Shown piece after piece: positions 24,045-31,406 of a stretch of DNA of 41,843 bases (within the stretch, counting starts at the first letter, position 1; every line of letters starts with the position of its first letter). This DNA comes from Prevotella sp. (GTDB taxonomy: Bacteria; Bacteroidota; Bacteroidia; Bacteroidales; Bacteroidaceae). Under the pieces are notes generated by a model. It searched no databases, was not told the DNA's origin, and saw nothing but the letters and a program-made list of their open reading frames with translations. The translations under genes were made by a program, and so were the position numbers. Where the stretch lies: contig JAJWLX010000026.1 in NCBI GenBank assembly GCA_021636625.1, forward strand, positions 1-41,843. The letters run 5' to 3'.

Positions 24045-24692
24045 ATGCTTCGTAACGAAAGATACGATTTCATATTGAATCACTTCAGAAATGCGCTGCC
24101 GAATGTGACTACCGAGTTGCAATTCGGTAGCGCATTTCAGCTTCTTGTTGCTACCTTGCTTTCGGCTCAGTGTACCGACAAGCGTATCAATATGGTTACG
24201 CCGGCTCTCTTTGCCCGCTATCCAGATGCACGGCACATGGCGAAGGCGAGTGAGGAGGATATCTATGAGCTGATCAGTTCGGTAAGCTATCCCAATGCCA
24301 AGGCGAAACATCTGGCACAGATGTCACGGCAACTGGTTGAACTCTTTGGAGGTGAGGTGCCGGAGACTGCTGATGATCTGGTGAAACTGGCTGGAGTGGG
24401 GCGAAAGACAGCGAATGTGATCCGTGCCGTTTGGTTTGGGCATGCCACGATGGCGGTGGATACGCATGTTTATCGTGTGAGCCATCGCATGGGCTTGGTG
24501 CCTCGTACGGCTGATACGCCTCGCAAGGTGGAGGATTATCTGATGAAGCACATTCCGGCAGAAGATATTCCGAATGCGCATCACTGGATTCTGTTGCACG
24601 GCAGATATATCTGCAAAAGTGCCAAGCCGCTTTGTGATAAATGCTTCTTCAATGAATATTGTCCAAAACTCTTGAAGGACAGTAAACTTTGA
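24045..24692 (+). CDS. nth: Endonuclease III (DNA glycosylase/AP lyase)
   Basis: The 215-residue enzyme removes oxidised pyrimidines from DNA and cleaves abasic sites. The helix-hairpin-helix LAGVGRKTANVI carries catalytic Lys121, and Asp139 sits in AVDTHVYR. The four iron-sulfur ligands Cys190, Cys197, Cys200 and Cys206 follow the C-x6-C-x2-C-x5-C rule. Length matches the family. It is the last gene of the cluster before an inverted repeat that separates it from convergent aroC. Confidence 0.97.
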   Translation: MLRNERYDFILNHFRNALPNVTTELQFGSAFQLLVATLLSAQCTDKRINMVTPALFARYPDARHMAKASEEDIYELISSVSYPNAKAKHLAQMSRQLVELFGGEVPETADDLVKLAGVGRKTANVIRAVWFGHATMAVDTHVYRVSHRMGLVPRTADTPRKVEDYLMKHIPAEDIPNAHHWILLHGRYICKSAKPLCDKCFFNEYCPKLLKDSKL

Positions 24693-24720
24693 CCTGTGAG
24701 GAGATATTTGTTAAAAAGAT

Positions 24721-24778
24721 AGGAGTTAAGAATTGGAAGTTGTTGTGGTTGGTAGTCAACTCCTCAATCTTAACTCCT
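24721..24778. terminator. Inverted repeat between nth and aroC
   Basis: AGGAGTTAAGA (24721-24731) pairs perfectly with TCTTAACTCCT (24768-24778) across a 36-base loop that may fold further. It lies between convergent genes, with ATTTTTAT downstream on the plus strand. Confidence 0.55.
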
Positions 24779-24786
24779 AACTATTT

Positions 24787-25929
24787 TTATAATCTCACCG
24801 TTTTATTCAAAAGATAATTATCCAGGATAACCATGGCTGCCATTGCCTCTACTACAGGTACGGCTCTTGGCAATACGCATGGATCGTGGCGTCCGCGAGC
24901 TGTGAGTTTGGTAGGATTTCCTTCCAAATCTACAGTATCCTGTTCCATCAGGAGGGTAGCTACTGGTTTAAAGGCTACCCGGAAGTAGATATCCTGACCA
25001 TTGCTCAATCCTCCCTGGATGCCGCCGCTATGGTTGCTCTTGGTTGTGATACGAGCTGCAACATCCTGATTGATTGTAGTTTCTTGATGGTTTGCCGCAT
25101 TATCAGTAGCATCCATATTCTTAGCTTTAGGAACGAAGACATCATTCTGTTCGCTTCCACGAGCAGTAACTCCGGCGAATCCTTCTCCATATTCAAATCC
25201 TTTGACGGCATTGATGCCGAGCATGGCTGCACCAAGTTGGGAATGGAGTTTATCGAATTCAGGTTCACCCAATCCTACAGGACATCCCTGGATGACGCAG
25301 GTGATGATGCCTCCGATGGTATCACCATCAGCCTTGACCTGGGCGATGAGTTCTTCCATCTCCTTTGCCTTTGTCTGGTCTGGGCAACGAACAGGATTGT
25401 CCTCTATGGTGTTGAGATCATATAGATGGTAATCCTTCTCCAGGGCGATACTGCCAACCTGCGATGTATATGCCGTAATGCTGACGCCGAGCTGGCGGAG
25501 TGCCAACTTGGCCAGGGCACCACCTACACAGCGGGCGATGGTGATGCGTGCAGATGAACGGCCGCCACCGCGATGATCACGGATGCCATACTTCTCATTG
25601 TAAGTGAAGTCGGCATGGGATGGACGGAACAGACAGCGCATATTCTCATAATCCTGAGAATGCTGGTTCTGGTTGCGCACCTCAAAGCCAATAGGGGTTC
25701 CCGTAGATTTTCCCTCGAAAACACCACTTAGAAATTCTACCTGGTCTGCTTCCTTTCGTGCTGTGGTGATGTGACTTTGGCCAGGGCGACGACGGTTGAG
25801 CTCGCTCTGGATAAAGTCCATATCGATGTCTATGCCTGCTGGGAAACCGTCGATGACGCCTCCTACAGCTATGCCATGACTCTCGCCAAATGTTGTGAGA
25901 GTGAAAAGATTGCCAAATGTATTCCTCAT
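24787..25929 (-). CDS. aroC: Chorismate synthase
   Basis: The 380-residue flavoenzyme makes chorismate from EPSP, the last step of the shikimate pathway. The N-terminal NTFGNLFTLTTFGESHG, then RPSHADFTYNEKYGIRDHRGGGRSSAR and the C-terminal RHDPCVLPRAVPVVEAMAA regions are the three family signatures. Two codons further upstream a TTG is in frame, but ATG 25929 fits the family start (MRNTFG). It stands alone; the gene before it on this strand, slyD, ends in a terminator, and no clear promoter box was seen in the short gap. Confidence 0.97.
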   Translation of the reverse strand: MRNTFGNLFTLTTFGESHGIAVGGVIDGFPAGIDIDMDFIQSELNRRRPGQSHITTARKEADQVEFLSGVFEGKSTGTPIGFEVRNQNQHSQDYENMRCLFRPSHADFTYNEKYGIRDHRGGGRSSARITIARCVGGALAKLALRQLGVSITAYTSQVGSIALEKDYHLYDLNTIEDNPVRCPDQTKAKEMEELIAQVKADGDTIGGIITCVIQGCPVGLGEPEFDKLHSQLGAAMLGINAVKGFEYGEGFAGVTARGSEQNDVFVPKAKNMDATDNAANHQETTINQDVAARITTKSNHSGGIQGGLSNGQDIYFRVAFKPVATLLMEQDTVDLEGNPTKLTARGRHDPCVLPRAVPVVEAMAAMVILDNYLLNKTVRL

Positions 25930-25957
25930 TGCCAAATTCTTTAGTTGATATGAAAAA

Positions 25958-25986
25958 CGGCTATCCCAATGGTATTGAGATAGCCG
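25958..25986 (-). terminator. Terminator of the SlyD-like gene
   Basis: CGGCTATC (25958-25965) pairs with GATAGCCG (25979-25986), with inner CAAT/ATTG pairing. On the minus strand the stem is followed by TTTTT. Confidence 0.75.
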
Positions 25987-26006
25987 CTATCGTTTATTCT
26001 CAAATT

Positions 26007-26603
26007 TTACTTGTTGCAATCGCAGCCGCCCTCGCAGTTGCCATCCTTGCAGTCACCGCCGCAGTTGTCGCAACCGCCGCCGCAACCACCAGCCTCACCG
26101 CTGATAATCTGAGCCATCTTGGCGATTTCCTCTGCTGTTGCCTCACGGCTCTCAAGAACCTGACCGCAGAAGTTAAGCTTCAAACCTGCCAATGGGTGGT
26201 TGAGGTCGCAAGTTACCTTCTCGTCTGTGATATTCTTGACAACAGCATTGAAGCGGTTACCATCCTCGTTCTGCAATGGGATGATAGCACCTACCTGTAC
26301 GTGCTGAGCGTCAAACTGTCCATTGATAGTAAAGATCTGCTTGTCGAGGTCGATTACGCGCTCGTCATAGTGCAAACCATAAGCCTGCTCAGGATCCAAC
26401 TTGAAGTCGAACTCTTCGCCCTCAGCCAAATCAACTACCTTCTCCTCGAAAGCAGGCAAGGTTACACCCATACCGCTGATGAAGAAGAAAGGACGCTCAT
26501 CTGTTGTGCGCTCAATCAGCATCTCTTCGCCGTTATCACCCTTTGTTACATCATACAATGCGTATGATACTCTAATAAACTTGTTTTTGTTGTTTGATTC
26601 CAT
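26007..26603 (-). CDS. slyD: SlyD-like FKBP-type peptidyl-prolyl isomerase with Cys-rich metal-binding tail
   Basis: The 198-residue protein has the split FKBP domain of SlyD (VSYALYDVTKG near residue 12, GMGVTLPAFEEKVVDL near 44) with an insert-in-flap chaperone domain (residues about 75-120). NHPLAGLKLNF is the usual return to the FKBP fold. The last 27 residues carry seven cysteines in Gly-rich spacing (CGGGCDNCGGDC, then CEGGCDC), suggesting nickel or zinc binding. E. coli SlyD uses a His/Cys tail, whereas this tail has Cys only. The role is folding help and possibly metal supply in the cytoplasm. Confidence 0.9.
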   Translation of the reverse strand: MESNNKNKFIRVSYALYDVTKGDNGEEMLIERTTDERPFFFISGMGVTLPAFEEKVVDLAEGEEFDFKLDPEQAYGLHYDERVIDLDKQIFTINGQFDAQHVQVGAIIPLQNEDGNRFNAVVKNITDEKVTCDLNHPLAGLKLNFCGQVLESREATAEEIAKMAQIISGEAGGCGGGCDNCGGDCKDGNCEGGCDCNK

Positions 26604-26657
26604 TTTATTTTATTTTTTTATTGTTTTCTATTTATGGTGCTATCTGTAGGTTATTTG

Positions 26658-26691
26658 ATATATATAATGTACGCGCGTACATTATATATAT
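26658..26691. repeat. Perfect 34-base palindrome without loop
   Basis: The sequence is symmetric about 26674/26675. It has an ACGCGCGT core flanked by TAATGT/ACATTA and AT alternation on both sides. It lies 55 bases upstream of the SlyD start codon and 59 bases after the stop codon of the gene before it on the minus strand. It could be an operator, a cruciform or a terminator without U-tract. Confidence 0.85.
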
Positions 26692-26749
26692 AGTTCCTTT
26701 ATACCTTGCTTGCAGGTTCTTTGTCCCAGCCTGATAGCCACTATTGTAG

Positions 26750-27034
26750 TTACTTCTTTCCAGTGCGCTTACGCTTCTTCATCTGTACGCTTTTCACCAT
26801 TTCCATTCGCTCCAGATAGATAGGGCGCCATTTGTCGATGATGTCCTGTAATCCTTTGCTCTTGCGTGAAAGGTCTGCGTATTCCTCACTGTCAGTTTCG
26901 CCGGATTTCTTGAGTTCAAGCATTCTGGTGAGGAACTGTTTCTGATTCTCTTCTGCTACTTTGAGCTGGTTTCCCAACTTTTCGAGGCTTTCGAGGAAGG
27001 CGAGTGCCTTGTCTATATGATTTTGTTCTTCCAT
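26750..27034 (-). CDS. Small coiled-coil hypothetical protein
   Basis: The 94-residue protein is charged and almost entirely helical (HIDKALAFLESLEKLGNQL, VAEENQKQFLTRMLELKKS), ending in a basic tail (MKKRKRTGKK). No signal peptide or known motif is seen, and no function can be named. ATG 27034 is chosen over one 11 codons upstream because the TATCTTTG box at 27057-27064 overlaps the longer version. It lies alone upstream of the palindrome and slyD on the same strand. Confidence 0.7.
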   Translation of the reverse strand: MEEQNHIDKALAFLESLEKLGNQLKVAEENQKQFLTRMLELKKSGETDSEEYADLSRKSKGLQDIIDKWRPIYLERMEMVKSVQMKKRKRTGKK

Positions 27035-27056
27035 TGTTTCTATTGTAAATCTTCTG

Positions 27057-27064
27057 CAAAGATA
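27057..27064 (-). promoter_or_regulatory. TATCTTTG box for the coiled-coil gene
   Basis: The minus strand reads TATCTTTG, a consensus -7 box, 23 bases before the start codon. No TTTG at -33 was found. Confidence 0.55.
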
Positions 27065-27344
27065 CAATAAATAATTGGGATATGGAAAAGAAATAGTAGA
27101 AATATTGGGGTTTTCGGAAAAAAAGATTCAGAGTGCTCATTTTCTATGGCTGGAAAATGGCAACTTGCCAGGCTTTTTCTTATAGCAGTTCTCATTTGAA
27201 ACGCAAATGTTACTGATATTGCAAAACTGCTTACCTTTTGAATGCAAAAACAAGTGTTGGATAACGAAAAGTAGAAGAAAGAAGCCTTTTGATGTTGATA
27301 TATATCAAAAAAGAGGCCCTTTAGAGCATTTTTCTTGTAAATTG

Positions 27345-27376
27345 TTTGCGTACACAACGAAAAGTTTGTATCTTTG
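27345..27376 (+). promoter_or_regulatory. Promoter of the small exported protein gene
   Basis: TTTG (27345-27348) and TATCTTTG (27369-27376) are 20 bases apart. Transcription from about 27383 gives a leader of some 90-120 bases with a small GTCTT/AAGAC hairpin. The rest of the gap 27065-27344 shows only AT-rich sequence and a TGGCAA/TTGCCA mini-hairpin near 27156-27172. Confidence 0.75.
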
Positions 27377-27501
27377 CAGTGTCTTAAAGAAAAGACATCA
27401 GGATAATGTTTAACAAGAGTCCTTCTAGAGCCTCCTAGGTTATAATAGAGATAGTGTAGGTTCAGAAGATGGCTCGTAAAGTAAAGAAAGGTAAAAAGAT
27501 T

Positions 27502-27855
27502 ATGAAAAAGGTTATGATTTTGGCAGTAGCAATGTTCGCAATGGCAACAACTACTTTCGCAGCAGACGAGGCAACAAACGCAACAGCAGCTTACAACATG
27601 AATGTAAAGATGGGTAGCTTGGCTAATGCATTGTCACTCAATATTGATCAGGCAGAGGCTGTAGCTGATGTTCACAAGAACTTCACTGCTGATATGATGA
27701 ATGCTGCAACTGCAGCAAAGGATGAGCGTGCAGCTATGATTGACAAGGCTGTCATTAAGGATCTCAAGTATATGCACAGCATCCTCAATGATTCTCAGTA
27801 TCGCAAGTATGTGATGCTTCTGAATGCAACACTTATGAATCGTGGTTTGAAGTAA
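27502..27855 (+). CDS. Small exported protein, unrecognised
   Basis: From ATG 27502 the protein has 117 residues with a classic signal peptide (MKKVMILAVAMFAMATTTFA-A). The mature part is helical and rich in Ala, Asn and Met, ending in LNDSQYRKYVMLLNATLMNRG. I recall similar short secreted proteins in Bacteroidales without a known role. An upstream in-frame ATG at 27469 would add MARKVKKGKKI; that gives an oddly long basic start but cannot be ruled out. Strong promoter, preferred codons and a strong terminator suggest abundant expression. Confidence 0.78.
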   Translation: MKKVMILAVAMFAMATTTFAADEATNATAAYNMNVKMGSLANALSLNIDQAEAVADVHKNFTADMMNAATAAKDERAAMIDKAVIKDLKYMHSILNDSQYRKYVMLLNATLMNRGLK

Positions 27856-27907
27856 TTCAATTTCGATTGAATTCTGAAAAGAAATTATAAGAGAGAGATA
27901 TGAATGG

Positions 27908-27947
27908 ACTGCAGGTTGGACGATAAGTCTGACTTGCAGTTTTTTTG
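27908..27947 (+). terminator. Terminator of the small exported protein gene
   Basis: ACTGCAGGT (27908-27916) pairs with ACTTGCAGT (27932-27940) with one G-U pair and inner GGAC/GTCT pairing. Seven T follow directly. Confidence 0.85.
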
Positions 27948-28034
27948 TGTCTATAGGAGAGGGGAAAATGGCAATAGCCTAAAGTGTCTGGCTCATCAGT
28001 TTTAGGTATTGTCTAAAACCCCCATTATTAGGTA

Positions 28035-28065
28035 TTGCAAGAATAAGAAAAAAGCCGTATCTTTG
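28035..28065 (+). promoter_or_regulatory. Promoter with no large gene downstream
   Basis: TTG (28035-28037, preceded by TA) and TATCTTTG (28058-28065) are 20 bases apart. The next 630 bases contain no normal-sized gene, so the transcript is probably a small RNA or a leader. Confidence 0.65.
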
Positions 28066-28071
28066 CACCCG

Positions 28072-28247
28072 TAAACAAGAATAGATGAATCGTAGGAGTA
28101 CGGTAATTGTTTGAAACTATTAGTTTGTTTGAAATATAACTTTTAGATAGAATATATTAATAAAACGAATCTTGTTCGCTAATAGAAATAATTCATAATG
28201 TTTTTGTATTAAATGCTAAAGCCCATCCGTGAGGATGGGCTTTGCTC
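28072..28247 (+). ncRNA. Candidate small RNA, about 175 bases
   Basis: The unit runs from a consensus promoter (-7 box 28058-28065) to a strong hairpin at 28218-28243. It has no frame longer than about 14 codons apart from one that begins inside the hairpin. AACAAGA near the 5' end can pair with TCTTGTT near 28171-28176. Bases 28166-28177 (CGAATCTTGTTC) are perfectly complementary to 34306-34317, just upstream of the first rnf-operon start codon. No known RNA family is recognised. The end point is an estimate, since the hairpin has only a weak T-run. Confidence 0.45.
28218..28243 (+). terminator. Perfect hairpin closing the candidate small RNA
   Basis: AAAGCCCATCC (28218-28228) and GGATGGGCTTT (28233-28243) form a perfect 11-base stem with a GTGA tetraloop. 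GCTCTTGTT follows, a poor T-run, so termination may be partial. Confidence 0.75.
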
Positions 28248-28348
28248 TTGTTAGTATAATTGCATTCGTAGGCTATCTGGCAGGTATCGTTTGCTACTGG
28301 TTCATCCGTACCTTCCTTTATGAAGTGAAAAGTACGTATTTTTTATAA
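28235..28348 (+). CDS. Hydrophobic 37-residue ORF or gene remnant
   Basis: An ATG inside the right arm of the hairpin opens a 37-codon frame ending in TAA at 28346. The product (MGFALVSIIAFVGYLAGIVC, then YWFIRTFLYEVKS) would be one membrane helix with a short basic end. Codons look like those of native genes (GGC TAT CTG GCA GGT ATC). It may be a real micropeptide whose start is masked by the hairpin, or the C-terminal remnant of a lost membrane protein. No family is recognised. Confidence 0.35.
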   Translation: MGFALVSIIAFVGYLAGIVCYWFIRTFLYEVKSTYFL

Positions 28349-28358
28349 GTGATTGAGA

Positions 28359-28380
28359 ATGAGATAAGTTTTTATCTCAT
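28359..28380. repeat. ATGAGATAA hairpin
   Basis: ATGAGATAA (28359-28367) and TTATCTCAT (28372-28380) form a perfect 9-base stem with a 4-base loop, followed by A5. The rest of 28381-28640 shows nothing I can name beyond AT-rich spacer. Confidence 0.6.
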
Positions 28381-28644
28381 AAAAAGAAGAGGTTACGAAT
28401 TAGAAATAAACAGAATGTAGCATCCTGCTGTAATTTATATAACCATCCAAAGAACTCTTTCGGTTCCAAAGGTATGGTATTTATTTGATAACAACAAATA
28501 TTTTACATCCTCAAAAACTCCGTAAACCGTTACATTCATTGGCAGGTGCAACTGTTATGGAGTAATACTCTACTCACTTACTTCTTTATCGTTAATAATG
28601 CATAAATATTGGGGTTTGTATACGTTTTTTAATGTATTGCACCT

Positions 28645-28652
28645 TATCTTTG
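28645..28652 (+). promoter_or_regulatory. TATCTTTG box for the susC-like gene
   Basis: A consensus -7 box lies 42 bases before the start codon. The matching -33 TTTG is displaced (28615-28618, 26-base spacer), which suggests an activator-dependent promoter. Confidence 0.55.
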
Positions 28653-28694
28653 CTTATCGGAAATAATCCATAACCAAAGTAATAGAAATAGGAA

Positions 28695-31394
28695 ATGGCA
28701 AAGAGCAAAAAAGACTTTACATTACTTCTCATTGCGCTCTTTTGCAGTTCTTTGGCTCATGCACAAAAGCAAGTGCCTGCAGAACGGAAAGATTCCATTG
28801 ACAATGGAAGTAATATTATAAAGATAGTTGGAAATCATTCCAACAAGGGTGCGGCCAATAACGCTCTTGACGTGTTGAGTGGTCAGGCTGCTGGTGTCAA
28901 TGTGACATCCAACGGTCTGGATCGCATGGCTATGCTCAATAGTGTGCGAGTACGTGGTACAACCTCCATCATCGGTGGCAATGACCCTTTAGTGTTGATT
29001 GATGGGGTTACTTCTGACGTACTTACCCTATCAACCATCTATCCTGCAGACATCGAGAGTTTTCGTATATTAAAGAATGCTGCGGAGACCGCCATGTATG
29101 GTTCACGTGGAGCGTCTGGTGTTATAGAGGTGAAAACCAAGAAAGGCACAGGACGAGGATTCCAAATCTCGTATGAGGGTAATGTGGGGTTCGAGCAGAT
29201 GTACAAACACCTGGAGATGCTCAATGCTGCTGAATATGTTGCAACGGCAAAGTCATTGGGTATCTATTGCAACAACGGAGGTTTCAATACCGATAACTAC
29301 AAGGTGATAACACGCACGGGTATGGTGAACAATCATTACCTTGCATTCAGCGGAGGTACGCCACAGTCAAACTATCGTGCATCTTTCGGAGTAATGGACC
29401 ACAACACCATCATCAAAAAGATGGACTATAACGTTTTTGTTGCCAAAGTTGATGTAACCCAGAAAGCCTTCAATGACAGACTAACCGGAGAATTCGGAGT
29501 TTTCGGCTCTTCATTCAAGAACCATGATATCTTTGATACGCAGATGCTGTTCTATTCCGCAGCATGCCAGAACCCAACTTTCCCTGCTGGTACTGACGAG
29601 CATGGAAACTGGCTGAAAAACGAATCGGCAACGCATGTCAACCCACCCGGAATATTGCTTGAAGAGAAAAACGACTCCAAGGATTTGAACTTTGACGCAC
29701 ACATAAAGCTGAGCTACGATTTCAATAAGAACTGGCGTGTATCCACCTTCGGCTCTTACCTGTATGGCTCTACCGAAAACGGACAATTCTGTCCGACATG
29801 GGTATGGGCACAAGGCAACGTGTACCGTGGAGAGTTCAAGAAAGAGGAATGGCTCGGCAATGTATCTCTTGATTTCAACAAGGAGTTCGGCATACATAAG
29901 GTCTCTGCTGGAGTAAGCAGTGAATACAGAAAACTGAGAAAAACTGCTTTCTGGGTGTATGCCAAGGGAATACCTACAAACGATTTTCATTACGACAATC
30001 TCGGTGCGACGGCAGCCCGTCCATACGGTGGAACAGAAAGCACTTACGAAGACCAGTCTCTGGCTTCTGTAATGGGAAGCATCACTTATAATCTGCTTGA
30101 CAGATATACCTTAGCTGTAAATGCACGCGGTGACGGATCGTCAATGGTTGGTGACAACAACACATGGGGATTCTTCCCATCTGTATCATTCACTTGGGAC
30201 ATGAAGAAGGAAAGCTTCCTTGCCAACATAAAACCGCTGTCAATGCTCAAACTCCGCACGGGTCTGGGACAGGCGGGCAATCTTGGCGGTATCACAGCCT
30301 ACACAACCATGAACACTGTAAGGCAGACTGGCATTGTTCCGGTAAAGAGTTCTCCAACAGTAACCCTTGGTATGGTAAGAAACAACAATCCTGATTTGAA
30401 GTGGGAAACGAAGACAACGTTTAACCTCGGTGCGGACATTGGTCTCTTTGCCAACAGGCTGATGCTTACAGCGGAGTATTACTATTCCAAGACCACCGAC
30501 ATGCTCTACGCCTATGAGGTTCCGGTTCCACCATTCGCATACAATACATTGCTGGCAAACATCGGTTCAATGTCAAACCGCGGATTTGAGCTGGGCTTGT
30601 CCGTGCAGCCAATAAGCAAGAAGGACATGGATCTTAACATCAATATGAATCTGTCGTTTCAAAGCAACAAACTCATCTCGCTAAGTGGAGATTACAATGG
30701 AATGAGCATGTCGGCAGCGAACATCACTGCTATTGGATCATTGGATGGTGCTGGTCAAAACGGCGGCGACAACAACGTGGCCTATCAGATAGTCGGACAG
30801 CCGCTTGGCGTTTTCTACTTGCCACATTGTAAGGGGCTTGTCAAGAACGAGAACGGCAGCTATTTTTATGACATAGAGGACCTTGACCATAATGGCAATG
30901 TGGACTTAAGCGATGGAGGCGACCGATACATTGCAGGACAAGCCACACCAAAGGTGATCCTTGGCTCAAACATCAGTTTCAGATACAAGAATTACTATAT
31001 CTCCATACAGATGAATGGAGCATTCGGGCACAAGATTTTCAACGGAACAGGACTGGCTTACACAAGCATGGCTTGCTTCCCAGACTACAATGTCTTGAAG
31101 GATGCTCCAAAGAAGAACATCGTAGATCAGAGAGTCTCTGACTACTGGCTTGAAAAAGGTGACTACCTGAACTTCGAGCATCTGACAATAGGCTACAATG
31201 TGCCTTTGAGGAGCAAGCTTATTCGTTCCTTGCGTGTATCATGCAACATTAGCAACCTTGGAACAATCACCGGATATAAAGGTTTGACACCAATGATAAA
31301 TAGCTATGTTGTCAACAGTACGATGGGTATTGACGACAAGCGCAACTATCCATTATACCGTACTTACTCATTGGGACTGAGTGTACAATTTTAA
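28695..31394 (+). CDS. SusC/RagA-family TonB-dependent outer-membrane transporter
   Basis: The 899-residue protein has a signal peptide (ending near AHAQ), then goes almost directly into the plug domain (ALDVLSGQAAGVNVTSNG, VRVRGTTSIIGGNDPLVLIDG, AMYGSRGASGVIEVKTKKG). A TonB-dependent barrel follows, ending in TYSLGLSVQF. The usual N-terminal carboxypeptidase-like domain of SusC proteins is missing, which explains the shorter length (many are 1000-1100). It should import a glycan or peptide with the SusD-like lid encoded 12 bases downstream. Codon use (more AAC, CGC, AGA, ACA) differs from the flanking genes. No enzyme or regulator gene adjoins the pair. Confidence 0.95.
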   Translation: MAKSKKDFTLLLIALFCSSLAHAQKQVPAERKDSIDNGSNIIKIVGNHSNKGAANNALDVLSGQAAGVNVTSNGLDRMAMLNSVRVRGTTSIIGGNDPLVLIDGVTSDVLTLSTIYPADIESFRILKNAAETAMYGSRGASGVIEVKTKKGTGRGFQISYEGNVGFEQMYKHLEMLNAAEYVATAKSLGIYCNNGGFNTDNYKVITRTGMVNNHYLAFSGGTPQSNYRASFGVMDHNTIIKKMDYNVFVAKVDVTQKAFNDRLTGEFGVFGSSFKNHDIFDTQMLFYSAACQNPTFPAGTDEHGNWLKNESATHVNPPGILLEEKNDSKDLNFDAHIKLSYDFNKNWRVSTFGSYLYGSTENGQFCPTWVWAQGNVYRGEFKKEEWLGNVSLDFNKEFGIHKVSAGVSSEYRKLRKTAFWVYAKGIPTNDFHYDNLGATAARPYGGTESTYEDQSLASVMGSITYNLLDRYTLAVNARGDGSSMVGDNNTWGFFPSVSFTWDMKKESFLANIKPLSMLKLRTGLGQAGNLGGITAYTTMNTVRQTGIVPVKSSPTVTLGMVRNNNPDLKWETKTTFNLGADIGLFANRLMLTAEYYYSKTTDMLYAYEVPVPPFAYNTLLANIGSMSNRGFELGLSVQPISKKDMDLNINMNLSFQSNKLISLSGDYNGMSMSAANITAIGSLDGAGQNGGDNNVAYQIVGQPLGVFYLPHCKGLVKNENGSYFYDIEDLDHNGNVDLSDGGDRYIAGQATPKVILGSNISFRYKNYYISIQMNGAFGHKIFNGTGLAYTSMACFPDYNVLKDAPKKNIVDQRVSDYWLEKGDYLNFEHLTIGYNVPLRSKLIRSLRVSCNISNLGTITGYKGLTPMINSYVVNSTMGIDDKRNYPLYRTYSLGLSVQF

Positions 31395-31406
31395 AACGAA
31401 AAGAGT

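Noticed and set aside
25917..26567. 216-codon plus-strand frame opposite slyD
   Set aside because: Antisense shadow; Ala/Val-rich translation arises from the reverse of the Gly/Cys codons.
27040..27357. 105-codon minus-strand frame in the gap before the small exported protein
   Set aside because: Phe/Ser-rich translation of AT-rich DNA that crosses promoter elements on both strands; no RBS, motif or codon bias.
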